NCBI GenBank assembly: GCA_051294375.1 | Contig: CM119268.1 | Coordinates: forward strand, 15,563,103 to 15,627,102 | Source of the DNA: Paraspadella gotoi | Taxonomy: Eukaryota; Chaetognatha | DNA length: 64,000 bases | Direction: 5' to 3' | Shown: piece by piece, positions 48,556 to 61,500 of the stretch | Layout: each line of letters starts with the position of its first letter | Numbering within the stretch: the first letter of the stretch is position 1 | Notes under the pieces: generated by a model | What the model was told of the DNA's origin: nothing | The model's database searches: none | The model's input: the letters and a program-made list of their open reading frames with translations, nothing else | Made by a program: the position numbers and the translations under genes

Positions 48556-51500
48556 TCACGGACAGGCAGAGATGTCGACGTTGCTGATTTTGATGGAGGA
48601 GGAACTCAAGCTCCAGACGACGTTGTCCTCGTCCTTGTCGTAGTCTTTCACCATCACATCCTTGACGCAACCCCGGAAGTTGCTGTCCCCCATCGGCTGT
48701 AGGGGCCAACGATCGCGTTCGTTGTCTGAAGTTAAAAGAGGAGATAGGACATGAGAGAGAGACAGAGACAGAGACAGATAGATAGAGAGAGAACGAACCA
48801 GGGATTCCTCCAATGTAAAATTTGATTTCGCCCTCGTGCTTTTGTTGAGCATCGGAGTTGAAGGCAGTTTTGCCTTCGATCTCGTCGACCTGAAGATAGT
48901 ACGGAAATAAATAAATAAATACCACGGATAGTAAAGGTATTGTTAAGATTTGGATTCAAAGTTTAGATCAACACTCACAATGAGCATAAGGACAGTACGG
49001 ACGATCCTCGCGTCCACAGAGTGCCATTTGTTGTTACAGACTTCGAAGCCATCTTTGAATTTCTGAAAAAATCGCCCCCCCCAAAAAAAAAGCAAATTAT
49101 AACGAGCGACCCATTGAACTCAACTGCGGACTCTGAACTCACGTTGAAGTTTGACTGGAAGGTGACCATGGAATCCCTCGTCCCTGATCGCGTCTGCAGC
49201 CGCAAAATGAGCTCTCCCTGATGCAGTTCGAGCATCAGGCACGGAAGTTGGGGATCGTCTGTAGATTAAAGCGTTTTGGTACAATTATGGAATACGACTA
49301 CGAGCTTGGGAAATAAATAAGTCTCAAAAGTTTTGACGACTTATTCTTTTACCAAGATGGTATGTGAGGTAATAAATCTTTTTTTTCACAGTAAAGCTAC
49401 GGATTTACTATTTCATTTCGACATATCTTGATATGATTACTTCTAATTCGCCCATAAACATTTTTCACACACTTTAATTTACAAATAATAACCTACTGTA
49501 GATTGGACAATGGGCATTAAAACAAAACTATTTCACCCAAATTTAGGCTTTTAAGCGCGCATCAGCCATTTCACCTACAATATAATTTCCAAAGTCTTAC
49601 TCTTACCAGGACTTCCCAAGGCTAAGAGGACGCCTTCTCGACTCGTCGTCTTGAACTTGAGCTTGATTTGCATCCAATCGTCGATGACGAACTGGTCGTA
49701 GAGTCTCGCGTATCCTAAAACCAAAGTTTAGTTCACCATGTAACAACCGTATTCCATAAATATTGAAAGAATGGATAATTTTTAAATCGGTTGTCCTATT
49801 TCATAATAATCAGTGAAGAGTACGATATATTATTGCCGGAACAACTACTTGAGAGAGTGGTTTTTAGTTTTTAGTCTATAATTCACTTTGTCGGTCCGTC
49901 GGTCCGCCCCCTAAATCTTGTCGAGCATTCAATTATATCATGTCAGAACATCAAATTATGATAAATTATGCAAAAAAAACGATGTCCGTCCGTCCGTCTG
50001 TCTGTCCGTCCCACCTTAGCAAAAAACACCAATTACTCGTGATTGGATGGATGGATTGGAATGAAATTTTGTTTGTAGGTAAGGAAGTGTGTATTTGAGC
50101 TGGATATGAAGTTTCGATGGAATCGTCCGAGTGGAAATGAGTTTAAATAGAAAAAACAAAAAAATATATTTCACTATTTGAACACCAATTACTCATGAGT
50201 GGATGGGGCGATTGACTTAAAATTTTGTATTTGGGTGGAAAAGTGTGTGATTAAACTGGAAATCAAGTTTCGATAGAATCGTTTGAGTGAAAATGAGTTG
50301 AAATGGAAAAAACAAAGAACAAATGCTTCTTTTTCTTTTTATTTTAAATATAAATGCAAGATGTATTAATTAATCAAATAATTAATTAGTTAATTAATCA
50401 ATTAGTCAATTAATTAATCAATAATTAATTAATCAGTTAATTAATCAAAACAAACATTTTTGATCAAATTAATTGCATAATTAATTAAATAATTAACTTG
50501 AATAAATTAATTAATTAATTAATTAATTACCGATAATGATCGTGGGCAGATCCGACATTGTTTGCTCAAACTTGTTTTTTAACATTATACCACTTCATTG
50601 TCGGAAAGCCAGGTACTTTTTTAGTTAATAAGTAGATTGTCAGAGAGTCCTGATTGAAAGCTTGCAGGGCCACGCCAAGTAAGAGAGATAGAGGCCTGAG
50701 CAATGTACAAAGCATGTCCAAAGTCAAGGGCAAGATAGCTTATTTATTTAAAGGATAATTTTTATTTTGTTTGTACAAAATTTTTTAACATTTTACAGCG
50801 TTGATTAAAAAATGCCATAATCTAACAAAACTTTTCCACGCACCCTGTCCCGAAAAGTGCGCTCCTTTGATGAGGCCGCCCTCCCTCGGAGTGTTACAGG
50901 GCTTCGCGTGTCGATTCTCTCCCAACGGATTCTCCTCCATCTTGGAAAGTTTTTCATTGATGCGGAAGTCTTTTACGCAGCCTTGTAGCGGGTAGAGGAT
51001 CTGAAAGATTAAAATGAATTAACAGATAGAAAAAGTTTTTTGACGGTAGTTTTTTTAATAAACTGAATGGATGGAGTTAAACGTTTAGAGTGGAGTCCAA
51101 AAATTTCACTCTCTTATCTGATTTTTGGACAATATTTTAAATCGGATTAAACTTTCAATAATTTATCGAATTACTAGTAGAATAAACAATTTAAATAGGT
51201 AGGGATATTGGTTTATAAATACGAAACGGAAATTAAATGTGATTGGTTTATATAAAATTAAATAAAAGATGAAGTATTTTTGAAAAATTATCTTCACTAG
51301 ATAGATTTGACGGATGCCAACTAAAAAGGTAAGTTTAAATAAGGATTTCTTTTTCCGGGTCTTTTCCACGTCCCATATCCTCGCCGCGGTTTGCATCGCG
51401 GGAGAAAAGGACCGAATTCATTTTTACGGCCAATATTGGGCTATTTCCGTAGCTATTATACGGTGTAGTACATCCTAAATAATTAACGGCTAATATTCTT

Positions 51501-54500
51501 TTTCTATGGTGGGGAAGGGGCCGGAAGATTATGCGTGTATATAAAGAGAGAGGACGATTCTCGCTAATGATTCGTCAGATGTTCGACGTTAAAAATTCGC
51601 GAGACTTCCGTTTTATAAAGGGAAAAAAGTAGGGATTGCGCGTGAATTTTGTTGAATAAAAAATAGCATACCGCGTAATACTGCGTATCGACCTGAAACG
51701 AAAAATCAACGGCTTTTGTTTTAGTTTAAGTTCATCAGACGGCAGGAAATCAATTTGCATTTTGCTGTCAAGCATTGAATCGCATTTGCGGAAACGCCAC
51801 AAGACACCTCGTACAAAGGAAAATAAAAAAAATAAAAAAACTAACGAGTTTGAAAGGCATGGATGTTCTCGGTCCGCCGATCTTAAGTTTCGGACTCCAG
51901 TCCACTGCTTCCGACGATTTCTTCATTTTTCCCTCCTGAGAAAACAAAAAATTAAGTGAGAAGAGAGAAACGAGGAAAGAGAGAGATAGAAAATAGAAAG
52001 ACAAAGAAACTCACCATCACTTCCCCGCCGTCAACTTGAAGGCTGATGGACTTTCCGTCTTTCACCACTTTCACCTAAGAATAAAAAGAAAGAAGATTGT
52101 TTAAGAAAAAAGAGTCTCCTCTTGATTTCAATCTCTTTTTATGAAAAATGAAATATTATTTTCTGTAGTTTTAATCATTCTCTAACGGCGGAACAGGTCT
52201 TTTTTTTCTTCACAAATAGCCTAATCTCAATGCCAAACTACCCATCACATCTTCACCTCGTGAAAATTTCCGTCGGAAAACTCCAGCCCGTCTGTCATTA
52301 GCCCCTTCTGACTCGGCTGACCCGGCTTGTCCTTTGGCTTCTTGAAGTTGAGCACGACGTTTCCGTCCATCAAGTAGGCCGTCAAGTAGACGTCCTTGTT
52401 GTACACGCTGGGCTCCATGTAGAATAGGATTCCTAGGAGAATAACAATTACGTATATGGAATTAAATAGAGCGGAACAACTTTTTTTGTTAGATCCTTAT
52501 CTCAATTTGATATTTTCTTAGAACACTTAATATTCAAACAATTCTTCTGGACCCTCCGTTCACATATGTGAGAAATAGTCACGTGACCGGCCCCGTCGAC
52601 GACATCCGTATCCTAACCGTTCTTGTAGAAGCTCCTAAACTTGAAGGAGATGGTGAACCTCCTCTTAAAGTCCTCGGCCATATCCTGACCCACAACTTGG
52701 AAAGGGTTGACGACAGCGCGGGAGAGACGATGGTCCCCGAATCGAAGGGCGTTCTCTTCCTGCATCAACTCGGTCGTCACCGCGCAGTCGCCCTTTGGAT
52801 GTCGAGAAAAGTAAAGGGGGAAGTGGGCGTGGACGGAATGCCGTATTAAGTTTTTAGTTTTTATTATTACAGCCGCAAAGCAATCCGCCAACAACGTTAG
52901 TTAAATTAAACAAACCACAGTGTGAATGTACATGAACAAAACAAAATTAAGCGTCTTTAAATCTTATTTCTTTCGGCCGAAATTAAAAAGTTTCGAGTTT
53001 TAAAAATCAAACATAAGTTCGCCGCTCGGAAGCGACGAGGGTGGAACCTCATAACAAACACGGTGGTCGCGGTGAACCTTCACACGAAAACAAAAGGGAG
53101 CGCGCGCGCATAACAGAAAACGGTGAGTGCTTCTTTTATCTTTGTTGACAAAATGATTAAAAGTAAGTTGATTACCTCGTGCTGTTTAACAAGGGAGAGG
53201 CCGATAATTCCGGACTTTTTTTAGAATTCGTAAAAAGTGGATATTTTGTTGTTGCGGTTTTTTTTTAGTTTTTAAACAAAACGATAAAAATACGAAGCGA
53301 CAATCATTGCAGAATTATTCTTATATCAATATTACGAAAGGAAAGCTTATTAAAAAATAGTGCGACCAATAGAGATTTGAATGCATCAAAACTTTTGGCA
53401 AATCAATTGATGATTTGAATTGATTTTTTTGTTTTTTTTTGCAGCAAATCTTTATTTAACTAAGAATCACAGAAATAAAAATTTACAATGATTCACTTAA
53501 TATAAATTATGTTTTTTTCTGGCATAATTTAGTAAGCAAACGCTCTAACCAACATGTTCCACAACCCTTGACTTACCTCTGGCGGCGGTCTCGGCAAATA
53601 GCGCCGCCCGATGTCGGCGTTCTCAAAATCGGCCGGCGCGCCGAAAGGATAAGGGACCGGGTTGGAGGCGACGCCGATCTTAACGTTCTCCACGTAACCG
53701 AGAACGGATTTAGAATGGGGCAGGGGAACCACGCCGTCGCCTAAGAGAAGGTAAGAGGGTGTTTGGGAGTTTGGGACTTTAAAGTAATTTTATGGATTAT
53801 GATATCTAACCGAGAAAAAAACTCCAAAATCTAAAATAATGGGAAAAAAGAAGTGAGCCAAAGGGGTTACGATTGGGTGAGGTCAAAAATCTTAGAGTGA
53901 AGCGATTCCAGTAAAGACCCCTGTAAATAGTTGATGCGTGTACATTCATAAAATATAATGCATATGATCCCCTCACTCTTAAAAGGTTCCGGATATCCTC
54001 CGATGAAGAGCCGAGTAACGTCGATGCTTCCGTCGGCTCCCGGCAGCGTCACCGAGTTGGCGTTGTCCCCGTCAACGTTCATCGTCAGACTCCGCGTCCC
54101 CGCGTCGTAGCGAATCTCCACCGATTTTCTCGCGCGCGTGTTGTGATCTTTTAGCGAGGTCATGACCACCTCGGGAGAAGTGCGAGTTCGGAACCGGGCT
54201 TGGACTTTGCCTTTGGTAGGGGGGGGAACATAGGGGGGGGTCGTAGGAGAAAGACAAAGAGAAAAAAAGGCGTATTATAAAAATTAGAAATACTTCGTTG
54301 GCGGGGCACAAGGTCAACAGAATTCGGATTAAAAAAACGAAAAACGAAAAACAAATAAAAAAAAATGAGAAACGACAACGTACTGTACAATGTACAATGT
54401 ACAATGTACAATTTTAACGTACTGTCGACGAGGCCGACGCTGAAGTAGCCCGTATTGCCGTTCCGCCCGAGCAGCAGCAGTCCGTCGCTGCCCTCGGGGG

Positions 54501-57500
54501 TGTCGATGGCGGCGAAGTCGAAGGCGACGACGAAGTCTCGATCGAGGGACAACTTGTTCGTCGTGAGGAGGATGTGACCGTCGCCGGAGAAGGTGGACAC
54601 TGTGTACTGGTCGGGGTTGAATCCTTGAGGAGTGGGTTCAAAGGGGGGCGAGGGGAATATTTCATTCAACGTTTTTTTTTCTACATAATTTGATTCCATT
54701 TTATTTTATTTATTAAATTCATTCAATTATAAATCATATTTTTTTATTTCATATAATTATTTATTTTTTAATTTCATATAATTACTTTTAATTTTTTGAA
54801 AATTGTTATAGTTTTATAAAAGAGGAAACCTTCTTTCGGATTGGTGCCCATGGGTCCAGCTGGTCCCTCCGTCAAATCAATGTCGACGTCATTTATTTTG
54901 ATACCCTAAGAAATACGTAATGAAATTCAGGATCGTACGCGCAATCGTTCATGCTGAAAAAATAGTCAATTTTCACTTTTTTCTTGTTACCTTCATCGCG
55001 CCCAAAAAGCGTTTGTCTTCGCTTGGATCGAGCAAAATGCCCATACTAAGAGAGATAAAGAAACAAAAGAGTTATTAGAATAAAAAGTTAAAAAACAACA
55101 ACAACCACCCAAAAACCACCATCACAACAACAAAAACATCAACATTAACAACAACAACAACAAGACTCACTCCTCCAAATCCTCCTGAGTGAAGTTGAAG
55201 CCTCCAAAGGTGAGGACGGGATTGTCGAGAAGTGAGACGATGGCGTCGGAAGGCCGCGTTAGCGTGGCCACCACGCGACCGTCGACGGAGAGTTTGAGCG
55301 ACGTTTGACTCGCGTCGCGCTGCGGAGAAAGAGAGGGCAGGGTTGTTGTCGTTATCCAAAGAATGCATAACGCGAAACGGAAAAAGATAAAAAAAGAAAA
55401 AGAATAAAAAGGGGTTTTTACCGCGAGCATCAAGTCGACCCAGTCGGCGATGTTGACGCGCTCTTCGATCTCCACCACTTCGTCGCCGGCCTGACCGTCT
55501 CGAGTCTTGTAGGCCAAGTGGAGCTTCGTGTCTTTGATGTAGAGGGCCATGTATTCGCGGGGCTGCATAGGAAAGAGTAATAGGGCGATTTGAAAAAAAA
55601 AGGAATTGGAGATATTTTTTTTGTTTTGAAATTGGTACAACCAATATAAAAGTAATATTCGAAAGATCAGAGATTTTCTAGAATATTTTAACCCAGACAT
55701 TGCCCATAACCCAGTGGATAATGTCAACGACTTAATTATCCCCGTCCAACTCACGTTGGTCTCCCTGTCGGCGATCATGAGCACCGGTGCATCGTTCCAG
55801 TACGCCCAGAACGCCATGTCCAGCTTGAGCATGTCTTTGTCCGTCGCGTCGGCGAAGACGTCGTTGCCGGTCAAGAGTTTCATCTGAGTTCCGTCGAACT
55901 GGAACGTCTTGACGAAGCGCTGCAGGGGAAGGAGGGAGAGTGAGGTGCAGTTAAAGATATTAAAAATTAAAACAATAAAATAAAAAAATATATATATCAG
56001 AAGGCAATGCGCGTAATCGCGATAATCACAAGTTTAAACATGAACCCGGCTCCTAAGAACCGAAGCCCTTTACTACGCCACTAAATTTATAAACGGGTCA
56101 AACTGGGCTACGTCATAATATCTCACCGGCCTCTTTTGCTCCCCTTCCCCGAGGTAGGCTCGTCCGAGATCCGCCCGATGATAATTCTTTTCCTTCGTGT
56201 CCAAAAACAAGACTTTGTCGCTGACGACAATGTCCTTGACGGCGCCGACGAGGAAGAGGTCACTCGCCGTCTTGTCGCCAACGGCAACGTTGTCCGAGAC
56301 GCCTCCTGATATAGAAAAATTTCAAGAAACTCAATTTTGATTGATGGATGCATTGATTGATTGAATACTTATATCGTAATTTCCTTTGGAAAATATTGTT
56401 ATCACGGTAAGCCTTGAAAACTTTTCGGTCGGCCTGTCTGTTAGTTTTATCCAACCTCAGTCTTTCTAAGTTTTTCATTATGCTGCTTTTTTGGAAAGCT
56501 CCTTATATCATTATAAAAGTTTCTTTTTCGCAAACCGCGACTAGGTTTGCAAAAAATTTAAATTTTTGATTTTGGTTCGTTAAAAAAAGAGACAACCATA
56601 TACCTATGTATAGTTTGTCGACGTTGATGTCGATCGGGTCAGAAAATTCCCCGATCTGTTTCTTTCCCGCGATGCTCTTTGTGTCCACAAAGACTTCGAA
56701 TCTAAAAGGCGGGAAAAGTCATTCGCTATAAACGAAATGTCGGAATTTGCGAAATGCTGTCGACGCTGAAGTCGCCGAAAGAGGAAAAGACATTCAACGA
56801 AAGAGGAAGGTGGGGCAAGCGAGGTCGGGAGAGTGAGGTGAGTTCGATAAAACAAGATCGAATGTGCGATCAACTGATATTTGAGAGAAAACGTAAATGG
56901 AAACGATTCGGGGGGGGGAACGTATTTGATAATCGGGTTGTGTAATTTGTAAATATATGTAAATATATTGTAAAGTTCTACATTCTCTCTAACGAGGTCA
57001 TCTCACGGAATTGCAGTGATCTATCTCGTTCGTATCGAATGATTGGGAAAAAAAAGGCATTTTTTAACGTATTAATTCGTTTTTATTACAATTATATTAC
57101 TGTTACGTTTTTTTTTTTCACTCATCCGATGATGGCTTTGAGAAGTTCTACAGCTAAAAATGAAATTCAAGACATTTAAGATTTTGTGGAGTTTCTGGAT
57201 CGCACGATACAAAAATGGTATTTCATAAATTAAAGAATTAATTACGCAGGCGTCGGGACGACGATGTCGTTTTGTTTTGATTACATGTGAAAGGACAATT
57301 TTTTATAGACAGCACAAGATGAAAACAACAATGCAAATTTGACAAAACGCCTAAGGCTGCAATAAACAAAATCACGATCGCGATGAGAAAATTTCGAAAA
57401 AATATATAAAAAATTATACAAACTCACAACAACGGATCACCAGGTTGCACATTCCTGTCCATCAAATATTAAAGAAGATGAAAATCCAACCAAAAATAAT

Positions 57501-58448
57501 TCGGATTTAGAACCAAACGCCCATAATAAAGGAAGTAGAAATAAATTACGTTAAAACTCACGGCGAAAACACAGTTGGAAAAGCCTCCTCATACTCACAG
57601 GTTGTTCGGAGTCCTGGCTAAGGTAACAACCACCCAGTTCCCAGTGTTGTACTTGGTGTCTCCAGCCTCACTAGAATCAAAGACGGTCGTTTTTCCGTTG
57701 TGACCCAATTTCGCCACCAAGTTGCCATCTTCGAGGCTAAAGGACCAGAACTCGGTATCCTTTATTAAAATAGAAAGGAAAAAAGGCCGTGAAAAAATCG
57801 AGTTAAGTAGAGAGGCTGAAACAAGCAATGAACAAACAATTGAAAACAAAAACCATATAAACAAAACAAATAAACACGAAAACAAATAAACCAATAAAGA
57901 AAAACAATTAAACAACGATTACTAACGTATTTTCCGGTGGCCAATAGCAACATGGTATCTTTTTTCTTCGTGTTGAACATGAATGAGATGGAATCTCGGG
58001 ACAAGTTGAATCGTGGGATGTCGCGTTCAACCCACCCGTCGCCGAGGAAAGAGACGGCGCGATGGTGCTGCGTGGTAAGTTAATTAGTGGTTGGTAGGAG
58101 AGAACCACAAATTTGTTAAGAGAATTAGATTACGTCCCATTTTTTCAAAAAAAATTAGAGAATTGACACTACTTAGGTTTTGAATTATTATAACATTTTG
58201 ATATTATTATTACAGCATACATGTTAAACTCTTGGCTTAAAACTTACTTCCTCCATACGGCACCCGATGTCGGCGCCGTAGTATACGAAGTTCTTCGGCA
58301 GAACGTAAGTCTCTCCGTAGGCGTTGCTCAGATCGCTGATGCATCCGAGGAGGCGGGGCAAGCCCTTGGTCTCATCGGGGAGATTGAGGTACATGGGGAA
58401 ACCTTGGGGGTGGAAGGGATGGAAAGTAAAGATAGAAAAAGGGGAGAA

Positions 58449-58514
<66 letters not shown>

Positions 58515-61500
58515 GAGACTTTAAAAAAACTTCTCACCTCCAATGAAGACGGTTCCGTTATCGACCGTCTGCAATCGGCCGCATTCCATCTCCAACTCTT
58601 CGACGAGTCTCGTCTGATGATGCACCTTCAGCTGGCACCTGGTGCTCTTGGATCGAGCCAGGTGCTCGAACGTGATTTTGAATTTCTGACGTCGGAGTGC
58701 ATAAGATGTACGCAACAGTTTTAATTTTTATTCACACTATCGGATGTGAAAGTCAATTTGGAACCGACCTCGTTGGTGTTGTATCTTTGTTTTGTGGCAG
58801 CGGAGTTCATGACGAAGTTGCCATTTTCGTCCTCGAACTGTTGACGGAGAACGACTTTGCCGTCTTCGAAGGCGATCATCGTGAAGGGCACCTGACGACG
58901 AGCGGTTTGGGGCAGAGGTGGAGTGAAAAAAGATGCAAGTTTAAAAATTTAAAAAGTTTTAAATGATTTCTTAATACTGCAGTATGCAAATGAGATTGAA
59001 GGACTTAATCTTAATTTGAATTGATATTGATATTTGATTGTCTTTCGTCTGACCTGCGACGAGTCATCGTGCAGATCCTCGTCTCCGTAGAAGAGGAGGA
59101 CGGAGTTGATCCATCTGGTGGAAACTCCGAGTTGGAAAGACTTGAACCGATCGATCTTTTTCTCTGGAGGCGAAGATGATACGTAAATGCTCATTTATCG
59201 ATATAAAAAATACGAAAACTATACGAGAAATGTTGAAATTAGGAAAAAAAAAGGATATATTTAAAAACCTAAACTAGATATTTGAAGTAAAATTTTAATA
59301 AATGCCAATTGATTTACTAACTCGGTCTCAACTTGGCGTATCCAGTTCCATCCAGTTCCATTTCTAATTCCGATACTTTCTTTCGCAGACTCTTCATTCG
59401 GAGACCCCCGTCGTCGAAACCTGAAGATGAAGTTTATTAATAGTATATTTAGTAATTGCGATTGTTTAGACTGATAGAGTTAATGTTTTTTTTCAATAAG
59501 AATAATGACTATGAATATATTTAGCAATTGCGCTTGATTGGAATATTTGTTTGTTTTTTTGTTTTGTTTTTGTTTTCATAAAAGTATAGAAATTATTTTG
59601 ATATTAATGTTTGACATTCCTATTCATTTCATCTCCCTTCCTTTCTTTCTTTCCTCTTCCAAGTCCGAATGTCCTCACCCGAATTGCCCATCCAAAACAC
59701 GGCGGGGTTGTCCATGGGGTAAGAGAGATTCTTGGAGAAGTCATAAAGGCCAACGGGTTTGTGGTTGAAGAGGAGATCGGCGACGGCCCCGTTGAATCCG
59801 TCTTTGGGTCTGATGCAATTGGGAAGCTGATGGAAGAGATAAGAAAAGATTCCATAGTTTGGGTAGTTCCTTATTATTGGTGGGTTAACCGGCCTGGCCC
59901 AATTAAATGCAATAAGGTTATAGGGCTAATACGCTAATAGGGCTCGAACCACGGAAATTTCGGTCGCAAAACAAAACAAACAAAACAAAAAAACAAACAA
60001 AACAAAACAAACAAAACAAACAAAAACAAAACAAAAATTATAAGCACTCACGTATCGCTGATAAGCGTCCGGCACGCCCCCAACGAAGAAGTGGGATTTC
60101 TTGTGAAGGTCCAGTTTGGAATAACGGAGGTCGGCCTCGTCGCTGAGACGTCGACGCGACTCGGCGACGAACTTGGGCTCCTCCAGACTCTCGGCTCTGA
60201 GGGTGGCGTGGATGCCGTCGCGGATGGCCGTAACCTTTGGGGGGGTTTGGGATCGAGGAGAGGATCGAGAGGATCGAGGAGAGGGTCGAGCGAGAGGATC
60301 GAGGAGAGAGGATCGAGGAGAGGATCGAGGAGAGGATCGAGGAGAGGGTCGAGAGGATCGAGGAGAGGGTCGGGGGATGACAATCAATGAGATCGAGGAA
60401 GAATTGATGGGTCGAGAAAATCTAGATGCATTTTCATTTTCAAACGACAATCAAGATATACTGTTAACGGAAAACGTTTAGATACATAATATAAAAATAT
60501 ATATGCATTTTTTTGCTGATTTTTATTAACTCACCTTGTACCATCTGGGAACCTCCTCCGCGGCGGAGTCGGCCTCGCGCTTCGGCGCCGCCCGCAGCGG
60601 CTTGTCGAGGGTGACGCTCTTGCATCCGGCGCCGACGTCCCAGGAGAAGCGAAGGAGACGGTTGTCGATCATGTCCACGGCGAGGAAGTCGCCTCCCTTG
60701 TGGCGAGAGGGTGAGGGTGGGGGGGGAAGAGAGAGATATGTCAGTCCCGACTTATTTTTATAACAGACAGTAAACATGATTTGTCGCTGTCCGTGGATCA
60801 ACCCATTGATTGATTGATTGATTGACCCGTTCAGATCGATTTTTATAAAATCCACAATTGCGGAAATTTGTTTCGATCTTGAAGATTGAGTGGGACGACG
60901 GTCATGTTTAGGTATATTTGGGACACAACATTGATTTTGTTTATCATAATCAATAACTACATCCTACACGATTATCGGCACAAAGTTAGTAATTTCTTTA
61001 GGATCTTGTTCACTACATTTAATTGACAAAAAATCCTTTACCTTTCGAACTTGCTGCGTTGTCAATCGAAACAAAGTAAAGGTATAATGAGATAATTTGT
61101 GAGTCAAAAGTTATATTGATACTGCTGTATTAATCGGGATTAGTCAAGGAACAATAGGGAAGTGTCATGATTCGCATTTACCCAACATTGATTGAAAATA
61201 ATTTATAAAATTTAAAAAAAAACCATCGAAACGTGGGTTTTTGCGGAATGATTTTGAAAACATAGTCTAAATTTGTATTTTGCAAAGACGCTTAAAAATT
61301 TGAAGGGAAAATATCCGTCACGTTGAAAATGTTTGAAACGCCGTGACGACAATTTCCGCTCCAAACTTTCACCATCTGACCATTCGATTGGAGATAAACA
61401 ATCATGAACAACATGTTTTTCCGATGAACAGAGAACACGAGAATAGAATAGGTACCATGTTGGAAAAAATGAGACGATGATTGAAAAACTTAAAAAAATA

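Noticed and set aside
50827-50831. Laminin exon 51000-50827 using the donor GTTAGA
   Set aside because: It leaves the next exon one base out of phase. The donor GTTTTG at 50831 restores phase and gives the typical LG start FSGQGAWKRYARLYDQF.
60091-60481. Plus-strand frames rich in Gly/Arg/Ser over the 12-bp minisatellite
   Set aside because: Repeat-derived and antisense to a well-supported laminin exon at 60052-60234.
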